Numbered from the stretch's first letter, positions 35,702 through 44,243 are shown. The stretch: 64,000 nucleotides of DNA from Kitasatospora sp. NBC_01246 (GCF_036226505.1 NZ_CP108484.1:3348001-3412000), one strand, 5' to 3'. Program-made: numbers and translations. Notes: generated by a model from the sequence alone, not told the origin.

Positions 35702-38278
35702 TCAGGAGGAGAGCCGGCGCATCAGCCGGACGCCCTGCGCCGCCGTCAGGTGCGGCAGGTAGGCCTTCCCTATCGCCCGGGTGATGCTGGGCAGCGCCGC
35801 CGGGTCGGGGTACGCCATGTACAGCGGCCGGTACTCCGGCTGGAACTTCGCCTTGAAGGCCAGCAGCGAGCGGAACCCGTAGACCGGCTCCAGGACCCGG
35901 CCCATCCAGTCCAGCGTGCGCTGCAGCCCGGTGGGCGGCGCGTCCTGCCCGGAGCGGGCCAGCGGCGCGCCGGAGAGCGAGACGAAGCGCGCGCCCTCCT
36001 CCTTGAAGCCGAGCGCGGCCGAGGCGATCAGGAACTCCGTCACCCCCCGGAAGCCGTCCGAGCGGCGGCGCATGAAGTCCAGCGTCCAGCCGACCGGCAC
36101 CCCGTCCTCGTAGACCGGCATCCAGCTGGTCAGCCCGTGCACGACGCGGTCGCCGTCGACGGCGACCAGCAGCCGGACCGCCGGGTCGTCCAGCTCCTCC
36201 AGGCCGCCGAGGGTGAAGCCCATCTCGGGCAGGCCCTTCTCGGAGACCCACTCCTCCGAGATCGAGCGGATCTGGTCGCGCAGGGCGAGCGGCGCGTCGT
36301 GGTAGGCCCACCACTCGGCGGTGATGCCCTGCTTGCCCGCCTTGTTGAGGGCGGTCCGGATGTCCTGCCACTTGCGGCCGGTGAAGGCCAGTCCGGGCAG
36401 GGCGACCACGGTGTCCTCCGCCACCTGGAGCGAGCGCCAGCCGAGCTGCCCGGCGGCGTCGCTGGTCTCCGGGGTGACGCTGTAGAAGCAGGGCGTCCAG
36501 CCGCGGGTGTCGCAGTACCGGGCGAAGCCGGCCACCGCCCGGCGTCGGGCCTCCGGCTCGCCGAACGGGTCGCCGGTGGTCAGCGCCACGGTGGAGAGCA
36601 CCCGGTAGGCGACGGCGGCCCGGCCCTCCTCGTCGAACCAGTAGTGGTTGCCGTCCCAGGTGGTGATGAAGGACAGCGTGCCGCCGCCGTGCGCGGTGAG
36701 CAGCGCGCGGGCGCGGGCGGCGTCCTCGGCGTCGGCGTGCACCACCGGGCGGCGGAAGGCGACCAGCAGGGCGGTCAGCGCGACCACCCAGAACGCCAGG
36801 CCGCAGTACGTCTCCAGGAGGCGGGCCGGCGGGCCGACCGCTATCGGGTAGTCGGGCAGCAGGTCGTTGTAGGCGGGCGGCAGGAACTGCGCCGGCAGTC
36901 CGGCGACCAGGCCGCCCACCCCGGCGCGGGGGTCGAACTCGCCGGCCACCAGCCGGCCGAACCCCACGTACGCGGCCGCCGCGGCCAGCGCCGCCCCGCC
37001 GGTGACGAGGGCGAGCCGCCGCAGCACCGCGGCCGGCAGCCGCAGGCCGAACCGGTGCCGGGTGGCCAGCAGCAGGCCGGTGGTGAGCAGCGGCAGCAGC
37101 AGCGCCTCGACGAAGTACTGCACCACGTCGCCGGCGCCGGTGCCGGTGCCGGCGAACAGCCAGAGCAGCAGCGCCGCCCAGAGCAGTTCGGTGGCGACGG
37201 TGATCCGCCAGGCCAGCCGCAGGCCGCGGCGCAGGCCCTCGGCGAGGACCAGCAGCAGGGCCGGGAAGAGCGCGGCCATCAGCCGCGCCGGGGTGTCGAA
37301 TATCCGCTCGACGGCGTGCGCGCGGGCGCAGTCGTGGGCGGACATCGCGCAGAAGTCGGCGACCTCGTCCGGGGAGAGCCGGTGCGAGAAGTACAGCTCG
37401 GAGAAGGTGTTGAAGGGCCCCGCCGCGTTGTCGTACAGCGAGGCGACCAGCGGCCCGAGGGCGGCGGCCACCAGGCAGAGCGCGACCAGCACCCGGGTCT
37501 CGGTGTGCGAGGAGCGGTGCGGGCGCAGCTGCCATCGGCGCCGGGCGAGCAGCGCGCCGATACCGAGGCCGAGCAGCGCGCCGGCGCTGCGCTGGACGCT
37601 CTGCAGGTGGCCGACGTACAGCGTCATCACCAGCGGGACGAGCACCACCAGCAGGTGCAGCCGGCGGCGCCAGAGCACGGTGAGCCGGTAGCCGAGCACG
37701 CCGGCCAGCGCGAACAGGCCGACGACCGGGCCGGTCGCGGTCTGGTCGGCGACGGCGAGGGTCCACTGCTCGCCGGCCCGTGAGCCGAAGGCGACCAGTC
37801 CGGTGCCGAGCAGGGTGCCCAGCACCTGCCCGCCGACCAGCACCAGGAGGGTCCGGCGCCGGCCGAGCCGGCTCTCGGCGGCCGGGCCGACCAGGAGCAG
37901 CAGCAGGCTGGTGAAGACGTACGAGCCCGCGCTGGAGCACCAGAGCAGCGAGGTGAACGGCGTCCACCAGCGGCCCTCGCCGAGGGTGGGCAGGCCGACG
38001 CCGATGTGGGCCAGCAGGCCCCGGGAGGGGCCGCCGGCCAGGCTGCCGGTGGCGGCGCCGACCGTCCAGAGCAGGCCGAGCAGCGCCAGGGTCAGCGGCG
38101 CGGCGCGCAGCCGGTCGGCGATCCCGGTGACGGCCTGCCGCCCGGACTGGGGGGCCGGCTCGGGGACGGTCGCCACCGGTACCGGCCCGGGGCCGTGGTC
38201 GTGCGCGCGTTCACGCTCGCGCTCGCGTTCCCGTTCGCGGGCGGCGACGACCGCCGGAGCCGCGCTGAGCCGGATCAC
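35702..38278 (-). CDS. Phosphatidylglycerol lysyltransferase with rhomboid-like N-terminus
   Basis: An 858-residue membrane protein. The N-terminal half holds about six helices of rhomboid character; the helix TATGPVVGLFALAGVLGY aligns with the catalytic GxSG helix but has no serine. The C-terminal DUF2156 domain (about 530-858) has the lysyl-PG synthase hallmarks SFITTWDGNHYWFDEEGRAA, GRKWQDIRTALNKAGKQGI and VSLSGAPLARSGQ. Such enzymes add lysine from Lys-tRNA to phosphatidylglycerol, reducing surface charge. The preferred start is GTG at 38278, overlapping the esterase stop as GTGA; an ATG at 38308 is 30 nt earlier. Residues 14-24 encode a short (RE)n repeat. Confidence 0.82.
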   Translation of the reverse strand: MIRLSAAPAVVAARERERERERERAHDHGPGPVPVATVPEPAPQSGRQAVTGIADRLRAAPLTLALLGLLWTVGAATGSLAGGPSRGLLAHIGVGLPTLGEGRWWTPFTSLLWCSSAGSYVFTSLLLLLVGPAAESRLGRRRTLLVLVGGQVLGTLLGTGLVAFGSRAGEQWTLAVADQTATGPVVGLFALAGVLGYRLTVLWRRRLHLLVVLVPLVMTLYVGHLQSVQRSAGALLGLGIGALLARRRWQLRPHRSSHTETRVLVALCLVAAALGPLVASLYDNAAGPFNTFSELYFSHRLSPDEVADFCAMSAHDCARAHAVERIFDTPARLMAALFPALLLVLAEGLRRGLRLAWRITVATELLWAALLLWLFAGTGTGAGDVVQYFVEALLLPLLTTGLLLATRHRFGLRLPAAVLRRLALVTGGAALAAAAAYVGFGRLVAGEFDPRAGVGGLVAGLPAQFLPPAYNDLLPDYPIAVGPPARLLETYCGLAFWVVALTALLVAFRRPVVHADAEDAARARALLTAHGGGTLSFITTWDGNHYWFDEEGRAAVAYRVLSTVALTTGDPFGEPEARRRAVAGFARYCDTRGWTPCFYSVTPETSDAAGQLGWRSLQVAEDTVVALPGLAFTGRKWQDIRTALNKAGKQGITAEWWAYHDAPLALRDQIRSISEEWVSEKGLPEMGFTLGGLEELDDPAVRLLVAVDGDRVVHGLTSWMPVYEDGVPVGWTLDFMRRRSDGFRGVTEFLIASAALGFKEEGARFVSLSGAPLARSGQDAPPTGLQRTLDWMGRVLEPVYGFRSLLAFKAKFQPEYRPLYMAYPDPAALPSITRAIGKAYLPHLTAAQGVRLMRRLSS
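38208..38237. repeat. 6-bp microsatellite encoding an Arg-Glu run
   Basis: About five 6-bp units of the CGCTCG/CGTTC(A/C/G) type run here. In frame they encode alternating Arg-Glu near the N-terminus of the lysyltransferase, upstream of its first helix. Confidence 0.6.
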
Positions 38279-39600
38279 CGGATCAATCCCGTCTGTTGGG
38301 CCAGCCACGGCAGTTGGTCGACGATTCCGGGCCGGAACACCACCCAGCCGTGCCCACCCGGCATCAGATCGAACCTCGCCTTCATCCCGGCGTCGAGCGC
38401 CGCCTGGTAGACCTTCTCCTGCTGCGGGCGGAACTCGCCGTCGGTGCGGCCGACGACGATCGCCGCCGCCGTGTCCGGGAACCGCTTGCGCCGCATCACC
38501 TGCAGCGGGTCGATCGCGTCGAACTTGGCGTGGTCACCGCCGAAGGCGGCGGCGACGGTCTGCTCCCGGGTACCCAGGGTGGGTTCCTCCTGCCCGGACA
38601 TGTCGAGGAACGAGCCGTAGACGTCGGGGGCGTTGACGGCCATCTGGAGCGCGCAGGTGCCGCCCATCGAGGCGCCGCCGATGGACCAGGAGCCCCGGCC
38701 CTTGGCGGCCTGGAGGTGCTGGTGCACCCAGTTCGGCACGTCCTCGGCCAGGTAGGTCTGCACGTTGCCGAGCTTGGAGTCCATGCAGAGCGTGTTGTTC
38801 CAGATCGACCCGAGCTGGTCGGGCATCACCACGATCGGGGCCAGGCCGTCGTGCTCGGCGGCGAAGGCGTCCAGCGCCTCGTTCACCTGGCCGCCGAGCA
38901 CCCAGTCGCCCGGGTTGCCGGGCTGGCCGGTGACCAGGACCACCACCGGGAGCAGCGGGCGCGGGCTGGCCTGGTAGGCGGGCGGCAGGTAGATGTACGC
39001 GTCGCGGGCCTTGAAGCCGGACTTTCCGCCCGGTATCGGCTCGATCGAGACGGTGCCCTTGGCGGGCAGCCCGGGCGGCGCCTGCCAGACGTCGGCGAGC
39101 ACCTTGCCGGGGGGCGGGCTCACCGTCCGGGCGTCGAAGCCGGTGGTGAGGCCCTGGGTCTTGGAGAGCCAGGGCGCGAGCATGACCCGGCCGCTGGGGT
39201 ACTGGCCGAACCCGCGGTTGACCTGGGAGGAGGCCATCAGCAGCACCAGCGCTCCGGCGGCGACCGCCAGCAGCTTGCCGCGCCGGCCGAGCCGGGGCAT
39301 CCGGAAGCCGGCCAGGCAGAGTCCGAGGAGCGCGACGGCGATCCACCAGGTGACGTAGCGGGGCAGGCCCTCCGGGAAGGGGTGCCACCAGTCGTCCACG
39401 ACGACGTCCAGCACCAGGCTGAGCGCGGCGGCGCTGAACAGCGCGGCGGGCAGCCGGCGGTTCCACCAGCTCCGGCCGCGGGCGAGCGCGAGCAGGAGCA
39501 GCGAGCCCCAGCCGGCGGCGAGCACGGCGAGCGGGATCGGGCCGTGCGTCAGCGGCCAGTCGATCGGGTTCCATTGGACGGCGAGCGTGGCGGTGGTCAT
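38275..39600 (-). CDS. Membrane esterase (Ag85/esterase D-like)
   Basis: A 441-residue protein. Four hydrophobic helices in the first 135 residues anchor it. The extracytoplasmic alpha/beta-hydrolase domain has the nucleophile motif GGASMGGT, a Trp-rich region and the catalytic histidine in GGHGWVVFRPG. It resembles the putative esterase (esterase D / antigen 85 mycolyltransferase-like) family. Its start (ATG 39600) overlaps the sortase stop as ATGA, and its stop overlaps the lysyltransferase start, so the three are probably translated together. Role in acylating or processing envelope components is inferred. Confidence 0.8.
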   Translation of the reverse strand: MTTATLAVQWNPIDWPLTHGPIPLAVLAAGWGSLLLLALARGRSWWNRRLPAALFSAAALSLVLDVVVDDWWHPFPEGLPRYVTWWIAVALLGLCLAGFRMPRLGRRGKLLAVAAGALVLLMASSQVNRGFGQYPSGRVMLAPWLSKTQGLTTGFDARTVSPPPGKVLADVWQAPPGLPAKGTVSIEPIPGGKSGFKARDAYIYLPPAYQASPRPLLPVVVLVTGQPGNPGDWVLGGQVNEALDAFAAEHDGLAPIVVMPDQLGSIWNNTLCMDSKLGNVQTYLAEDVPNWVHQHLQAAKGRGSWSIGGASMGGTCALQMAVNAPDVYGSFLDMSGQEEPTLGTREQTVAAAFGGDHAKFDAIDPLQVMRRKRFPDTAAAIVVGRTDGEFRPQQEKVYQAALDAGMKARFDLMPGGHGWVVFRPGIVDQLPWLAQQTGLIR

Positions 39601-40241
39601 GTACGTGTCCCCGGCCGGGTGGTGTCGGCCAGGAATCCGTAGGCGACCACGTTTCCCTGGTAGCCGTGTTCCTCGCTGTACCCGCCGCCGCACGTGATCA
39701 CCCGGAGCTGGGCGTCGGCGGCCTGGCGGTACACCCGGTCGTCCGGGAAGTCCTTTCGGTCGTGCACTTCGATGGCGTAGAGCTGGTAGACGGCGGTCGC
39801 GCCGTCCTCGCGGGCGATCTCGATCCGGTCGCCGCGGTGCAGCGCGCCCAGATGATAGAAGACGGCGGGCCCGCTCTGGTTGTCGACGTGCCCCGCGAGG
39901 ATCGCGGTGCCGCGCTGACCGGGGGTGGCGCCGCCGCGGTACCAGCCGGCGAGGTTGCGGTCGGCCGCCGGGGGCGTCTGGAGGCGGCCGTCGCCGTCCA
40001 GTCCGAGTCCGGTGACGGGGGCGTCGAGCTTGACGGCGGGGATCCTGATCCGGGTCGGGGCGGAGGGGCCGAGCGGGGGGACGACGGAGACCGGGGCGAA
40101 GCCGGAGAGGGACTGTCCCGCACCGGGGGCCGGAGGCAGTGCGGCGTGGCCCCCGTCGTTCAGCAGCCAGGCCCCGAGGACGATCGCGGCGCCGACCGCC
40201 AGGGTACCCGGCCACGGGCTCCTGCTCTGCTGGGCGCCCAC
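39597..40241 (-). CDS. Class F sortase
   Basis: A 214-residue transpeptidase with an N-terminal signal anchor (about 12-30) and the sortase fold. The catalytic histidine is in ILAGHVDNQSG and the catalytic cysteine in LRVITCGGGY. Class F sortases occur mainly in actinobacteria and anchor LPxTG-type proteins in the cell wall; their substrates are mostly unknown. GTG at 40241 has GGGGAG six nt upstream. It heads an operon with the membrane esterase and lysyltransferase. No LPxTG protein is visible in this window. Confidence 0.87.
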   Translation of the reverse strand: MGAQQSRSPWPGTLAVGAAIVLGAWLLNDGGHAALPPAPGAGQSLSGFAPVSVVPPLGPSAPTRIRIPAVKLDAPVTGLGLDGDGRLQTPPAADRNLAGWYRGGATPGQRGTAILAGHVDNQSGPAVFYHLGALHRGDRIEIAREDGATAVYQLYAIEVHDRKDFPDDRVYRQAADAQLRVITCGGGYSEEHGYQGNVVAYGFLADTTRPGTRT

Positions 40242-40635
40242 CCGGCGCTCCCCTCTGCTGACAGCTCGATCGTTCCTGAGAGTTTCCTGGGAACAATTCA
40301 ACCGGATTGGACCTTAAGGCACGTCCATACGATGGTCCTATCGACACCCCCCGATCGGCAGGGCTACCGGCCCGATCCGTGCTCCGGGTAGGGGGGCGAA
40401 CACGGGGAGAGACCGGATCCCGCCGGACGGACCGCCCCCGAGTCCACCTGCATGACCATCGACAATCTCGGACACCTGTCCGGTTGCACCAATCGGGCGA
40501 TCAGTTGCGACCGTTCGTGGTGGATCACCGACCGATCGTGTCCGCATGCCATGCTGACCCCGTTCACAGGCCTATCACCGCACTTGTCCGACCGGGCGCC
40601 TCCGGTCCGCCGCACGCCCCACGAACGGAGTGACC
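40242..40635. other. Divergent intergenic region with short palindromes
   Basis: This 394-bp region lies between the sortase operon and the deacetylase-like lipoprotein gene. It contains CGGACA-CC-TGTCCG (40469-40482) and repeated CGACCG(T/A)TCG words at about 40508-40540, which may be regulator sites. The region is less GC-rich than its surroundings. No gene seen. Confidence 0.4.
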
Positions 40636-41916
40636 ATGGACGCTCTCTCCCGCCGCACCCTACTGGCCGCCGGAGCCGCGACCGCAGCCGCCCTCACGGC
40701 CGGCTGCGGCACCAAGGGCGGGGCCGGCGGAGCGCAGGCGGCGACCCCGGAACCGGCCCCGGCCAGCCCCGCGGCGGACCACGCCGGCCCGGGCTCCGCG
40801 CCCCCGAAGGCCCCCGTCACGCTGATCGGCGACGGCTCCACCTCGGACACCGGTGCGCAGCCGAACCAGCCCGCCGTCGAGCCGCTGAAGCTCGGCGAGC
40901 GCCCGCCGCAGTTCGTGGTCTTCTCCTGGGACGGCGCCGGCGAACTGGACAACGGCCTGTTCCGCCGGTTCCGCCGGCTGGCGCAGGAGCACAACGCGTC
41001 GATGACCTTCTTCCTGAGCGGCCTCTACCTGCTGCCCGAGGCCAAGAAGGACCTCTACCGTCCGCCGCAGCACAAGGTCGGCGCCTCCGACATCGGCTAC
41101 CTGTCGGACCAGCACATCCACGACACCCTGGAGAACCTGCACGCGGCCTGGCTGGAGGGGCACGAGATCGGCACCCACTTCAACGGGCACTTCTGCGGCG
41201 CCACCGGCGTCGGGCAGTGGTCGCCGCAGGAGTGGGACAGCGAGATCCAGCAGGCGATGGACTTCGTCACCAACTGGAAGACCACCACCGGCTTCACCGA
41301 CCTGCCGGCGCTGCCCTTCGACTACCGCAAGGAGCTGATCGGCAGCCGCACCCCGTGCCTGGAGGGCCAGCGCAACCTGCTGCCGACCGCCGTCAAGCGC
41401 GGCTGGCGCTACGACAGCAGCGGCAACGGGACGCAGGTCTGGCCGCAGAAGATCCAGGGCGGGGCGCTCTGGGACCTCCCGCTGCAGTCCATCCCCTTCC
41501 CCGGGCACACCTTCCAGGTGCTGTCGATGGACTACAACATCATGTTCAACCAGTCCGGCAGCAACACCAAGGCCGACCCCTCGCTGCACGCCGCGTACCA
41601 GACCCAGGCCAGGGACTCCTACCTGATGGGCTTCGAGCGCGCCTACAACGGCAACCGGGCGCCGTTCGTCATCGGCAACCACTTCGAGCAGTGGAACGGC
41701 GGCATCTACATGAACGCCGTCGAGGACGCGCTCAAGGAGATCGCCGGAAAGCCCGGGGTGCGGCTGGTCTCGTTCCGCCAGCTGGTCGACTGGCTGGACG
41801 CCCAGGACCCGGCGGTGCTCCGCAAGCTGCAGGGCCTCGCCGTCGGCCAGGCGCCGACCGGCGGCTGGGAGACCTTCCTCGGCTCCCCCGCGCCGGCCGG
41901 TGCCGCCGCCGGCTGA
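40636..41916 (+). CDS. Polysaccharide deacetylase-like lipoprotein
   Basis: A 426-residue exported protein. The N-terminus shows a Tat-like SRRTLL followed by a lipobox (LTAGC, Cys about residue 26), so it should be lipid-anchored outside the cell. The body has a polysaccharide-deacetylase-like barrel: QFVVFSWDGAGELD, SMTFFLSGLYLLPEA and EIGTHFNGHFCG (His-x-x-x-His), with a distal PFVIGNHFEQWNGG. It may remove acetyl groups from an envelope glycan or have lost catalysis. ATG 40636 (GGAG, five nt) is preferred over GTG 40630. Its stop is 2 nt from that of the convergent MFS gene. Confidence 0.72.
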   Translation: MDALSRRTLLAAGAATAAALTAGCGTKGGAGGAQAATPEPAPASPAADHAGPGSAPPKAPVTLIGDGSTSDTGAQPNQPAVEPLKLGERPPQFVVFSWDGAGELDNGLFRRFRRLAQEHNASMTFFLSGLYLLPEAKKDLYRPPQHKVGASDIGYLSDQHIHDTLENLHAAWLEGHEIGTHFNGHFCGATGVGQWSPQEWDSEIQQAMDFVTNWKTTTGFTDLPALPFDYRKELIGSRTPCLEGQRNLLPTAVKRGWRYDSSGNGTQVWPQKIQGGALWDLPLQSIPFPGHTFQVLSMDYNIMFNQSGSNTKADPSLHAAYQTQARDSYLMGFERAYNGNRAPFVIGNHFEQWNGGIYMNAVEDALKEIAGKPGVRLVSFRQLVDWLDAQDPAVLRKLQGLAVGQAPTGGWETFLGSPAPAGAAAG

Positions 41917-41918
41917 CG

Positions 41919-43361
41919 CTACGCCGTCCTCCGGACCCGGCCGCCGAGCAGCGCGCCCACCAGCGCCACGCCCGTCATGGTCAGGAAGATCACGGTGAAC
42001 GCGCCGACCGAACCGGAGCCCTCGGCGCCCCCGTGGGCGGCGGCCACCGAGCCGCCGCCCAGCGCCGAGAAGAGCACCCCGGACAGCCCCACCAGCAGGA
42101 CGTTGCCGAGCGCGTCGCTCATCTGCAGCGAGGCGGAGTTGGCCCCGGCGTCCTCGGGCGTCGACAGCTTCATCATCAGCACGCTGACGCTCGCCACCGT
42201 CAGCCCCATCCCGATCCCGCCGACACCCCAGGCCGCCGCCGCCACCCAGGCCGGCACCGCCGGGACCAGCACCAGCGCCGCCCCCGCGATCGCCACCGCC
42301 GTCAGCAGGAAGCCCCAGCGGATCATCGCCTCCCGGTACGGCTCCGCGCCCGGCCGGCCCTGCAGCCAGGAGCCGAGCGCCCAGGACAGACCGCCGCTGG
42401 TCAGGGTCAGACCGGCCAGCGTCGGCGACAGGCCGCGCTGGGTCACCATCATCAGCGGGATGAACGCCTCCGCCGCGAAGAACGCCCCGGCGGCCACGCC
42501 GCGCAGCAGGATCACCGTCGGCAGCCCGCGCGCGGCCCGCAGCGTCCCGGCCGGCAGCAGCCCCAGGACGGCGGGCACCAGCAGCGCCACCCCCGCGAAC
42601 GCCGGGAGCAGCCCGATCAGGTCCAACCGCTGGCCGGCGTACTGCAGCAGACCGGCGCCCAGCGCCGCCATCGCGGCCAACCTGCTCCGGCGGCGGTCGA
42701 ACTCCGCGCCCTTCAGTACCGGCTGCTCGCGCTCGGAGCGGCGCAGCGCCGGCCCCATCACCGCGAGCGGCAGCAGGATCAGCACCGGGACGGCGAGGAA
42801 CACCCAGCGCCAGCCCAGGTGGTCGGTGACGGCGCCGGAGACCACCGGGCCGACGATCGAGGGCAGCACCCAGGCCGAGGAGAAGGCCGCGAACACCGAC
42901 GGCCGCAGCCGCTCCGGGTAGGCCCGGCCGACCACCACGTACAGCGCGACGATCACCAGCCCGCCGCCCAGGCCCTGGATCGCCCGGCCGGCCACGAAGA
43001 CCCACATGCCGGGCGCCGCCCCGGCCACCACCAGACCGGCCCCGAACACCGCGATGCCGGTGAACAGGGGTCGCAGCGGACCCCGCCGGTCGCACCACTG
43101 GCCGGAGACCACCAGGGCGAACAGCGTGGTGGTGAAGTACCCGGAGAAGGCGAAGGCGTACAGCGGGAGCCCGTCCAGCTGGCGGGCAGCCACCGGCATC
43201 GCGGTGTTGACGGCGGTCGCCTCGAAGGCGAGCAGCAGGACCACCGAGACGATCCCCAGGGTCAGCGCCCGGTAGCGGCCGGTGAGCACGCCGCCACCGG
43301 GGTCGGTCTCGTCGGGGGGTGTCGGGCCGGAGTCGACCGAGGTGGCGGAGGCTGTGGTCAT
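41919..43361 (-). CDS. MFS transporter (multidrug efflux type)
   Basis: A 480-residue major facilitator with about 12-14 helices and motif A between helices 2 and 3 (SGQWCDRRGPLRPL). The conserved AGRAIQGLGGGLVIVALY (motif C-like) and VGPVVSGAVTDHLGWRWVFL segments are typical of DHA drug-proton antiporters. Substrate unknown. The convergent neighbour shares a 2-bp intergenic. Confidence 0.82.
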   Translation of the reverse strand: MTTASATSVDSGPTPPDETDPGGGVLTGRYRALTLGIVSVVLLLAFEATAVNTAMPVAARQLDGLPLYAFAFSGYFTTTLFALVVSGQWCDRRGPLRPLFTGIAVFGAGLVVAGAAPGMWVFVAGRAIQGLGGGLVIVALYVVVGRAYPERLRPSVFAAFSSAWVLPSIVGPVVSGAVTDHLGWRWVFLAVPVLILLPLAVMGPALRRSEREQPVLKGAEFDRRRSRLAAMAALGAGLLQYAGQRLDLIGLLPAFAGVALLVPAVLGLLPAGTLRAARGLPTVILLRGVAAGAFFAAEAFIPLMMVTQRGLSPTLAGLTLTSGGLSWALGSWLQGRPGAEPYREAMIRWGFLLTAVAIAGAALVLVPAVPAWVAAAAWGVGGIGMGLTVASVSVLMMKLSTPEDAGANSASLQMSDALGNVLLVGLSGVLFSALGGGSVAAAHGGAEGSGSVGAFTVIFLTMTGVALVGALLGGRVRRTA

Positions 43362-43468
43362 GGGTCATATCGTAAGGCCCGTAGGGCACCATGACCCCTG
43401 ACCGGTGGACCGGTTCCGCGTGGTCCGCAGGGCCTAGGACCGGGACCCCGGCCCGTGGGGCGACCCGC

Positions 43469-43783
43469 TCAGTGCAGCACCTTGAGGCCCACCACGCCGG
43501 AGACGATCAGCAGCAGGCAGCCGATCCGCGCCGCGGTGACCGCGTCCCCCAGGACGGCCATGCCGTAGAGCGCCGTACCGACCGCGCCGATGCCGACCCA
43601 GACCGCGTAGCCGGTGCCGATCGGGATGGAGCGCATCGCGTACGCCAGACCGCCCATGCTGAGCGCCAGCGCGACGGCGAAGACCACGGTGGGGACGAGC
43701 CGGGAGAAGCCCTTGGACGAGTCCAGGGCCACCGCCCAGACGGTCTCCAGGACACCGGAGACGATGAGAACGAGCCATGCCAT
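43469..43783 (-). CDS. gdx: SMR guanidinium exporter (SugE/Gdx type)
   Basis: A 104-residue four-helix small multidrug resistance protein. The essential Glu14 is in SGVLETVWAVALDSSKGFSRL, which matches the SugE/Gdx subgroup rather than EmrE (GFSRL and WVGIGAVGTALYGMAVLGD). Gdx exports guanidinium in exchange for protons. The guanidine-III riboswitch directly upstream strongly supports this function. GGAGG stands nine nt before the ATG. Confidence 0.9.
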   Translation of the reverse strand: MAWLVLIVSGVLETVWAVALDSSKGFSRLVPTVVFAVALALSMGGLAYAMRSIPIGTGYAVWVGIGAVGTALYGMAVLGDAVTAARIGCLLLIVSGVVGLKVLH

Positions 43784-43829
43784 GACGAGGGACCTCCGCA
43801 GTCAGCAGCGGCCGGGTTGCCGCCGTGCT

Positions 43830-43869
43830 GCGCCGTCTTGTCGTCACCGGGTACGACGCGCTCGTCCGG
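43830..43869 (-). promoter_or_regulatory. Guanidine-III (ykkC-III) riboswitch for gdx
   Basis: Read on the minus strand, this segment begins CCGGACGAGCGCG, has GTACCCGG in the middle and ends ACAAGACGGCGC. These are the near-invariant words of the guanidine-III (ykkC-III, mini-type) riboswitch, which turns on guanidinium exporters when guanidine binds. It lies 46 nt upstream of the SMR start. The next nucleotides (about 43803-43829) can fold into a stem that may sequester or release the ribosome-binding site at 43792-43797. I know this class from memory; covariation was not computed. Confidence 0.85.
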
Positions 43870-43938
43870 AGTGGCCGGAGTCCGGCCACCTGCTTTCGAC
43901 GGTAGCACGACCCGCCACACAGAATTTACACAAGGACA

Positions 43939-43968
43939 TTGACGGGCCGCCCGCCATTCCGCGAAGAT
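43939..43968 (+). promoter_or_regulatory. Promoter-like element before the Cys-rich micro-ORF
   Basis: TTGACG (43939-43944) and GAAGAT (43963-43968) are separated by 18 nt. They fit a sigma-70/HrdB-like promoter whose transcript would begin around 43975 and carry the micro-ORF and tRNA-Cys. Confidence 0.5.
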
Positions 43969-44006
43969 GAATTCACCAACACGGCGAACGACGACAGGAG
44001 TCGGCA

Positions 44007-44099
44007 ATGGACAGGAAGACGGTGGCCCTTCTCGCGCCCCGCGCCTGTGCCGCGGCTCCCCGGTGTTGTCGCGCCTGTCGCTGTTGCCGCCACGCCTGA
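44007..44099 (+). CDS. Cysteine-rich micro-ORF in front of tRNA-Cys
   Basis: A 30-residue ORF starting MDRKTVALLAPRAC and ending CCRACRCCRHA, with six Cys at positions 14, 20, 21, 24, 26 and 27. AGGAG lies six nt before the ATG. Five of the six Cys codons are TGT, which is unusual in a genome where TGC should dominate. It ends at 44099, 27 nt before the tRNA-Cys gene on the same strand. A hairpin can form between 44081-44090 and 44108-44116; it includes the last two Cys codons (tgt tgc, 44082-44087) and puts the stop codon in its loop. This resembles an attenuator leader. Whether the peptide itself does anything is unknown. Confidence 0.6.
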   Translation: MDRKTVALLAPRACAAAPRCCRACRCCRHA

Positions 44100-44126
44100 G
44101 CGCATCTGCGGAACAGCTCCTCCCAC

Positions 44127-44201
44127 GGCCGTGTGCCCGAGTGGTTTAGGGAACCGCCTGCAAAGCGGTTTACACGGGTTCGATTCCCGTCATGGCCTCC
44201 A
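44127..44201 (+). tRNA. tRNA-Cys (GCA)
   Basis: A full cloverleaf. The acceptor stem is GGCCGTG/CATGGCC (one G-T wobble), the D arm contains GAGTGGTTTAG, the anticodon stem is ACCGC/GCGGT with loop CTGCAAA, giving anticodon GCA at 44160-44162, and the T arm is ACGGG-TTCGATT-CCCGT. The CCA end is encoded (44199-44201). It lies just after the Cys-rich micro-ORF and before a terminator. Confidence 0.95.
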
Positions 44202-44214
44202 CCGAAATGAATGC

Positions 44215-44243
44215 GCCGGTCCGCGAAGAATTCGCGGACCGGC
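44215..44243 (+). terminator. Terminator after tRNA-Cys
   Basis: A 12-bp perfect stem (44215-44226 and 44232-44243) with a 5-nt loop, followed by TGTTCGGCGTT. It lies 13 nt beyond the CCA. Confidence 0.7.
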
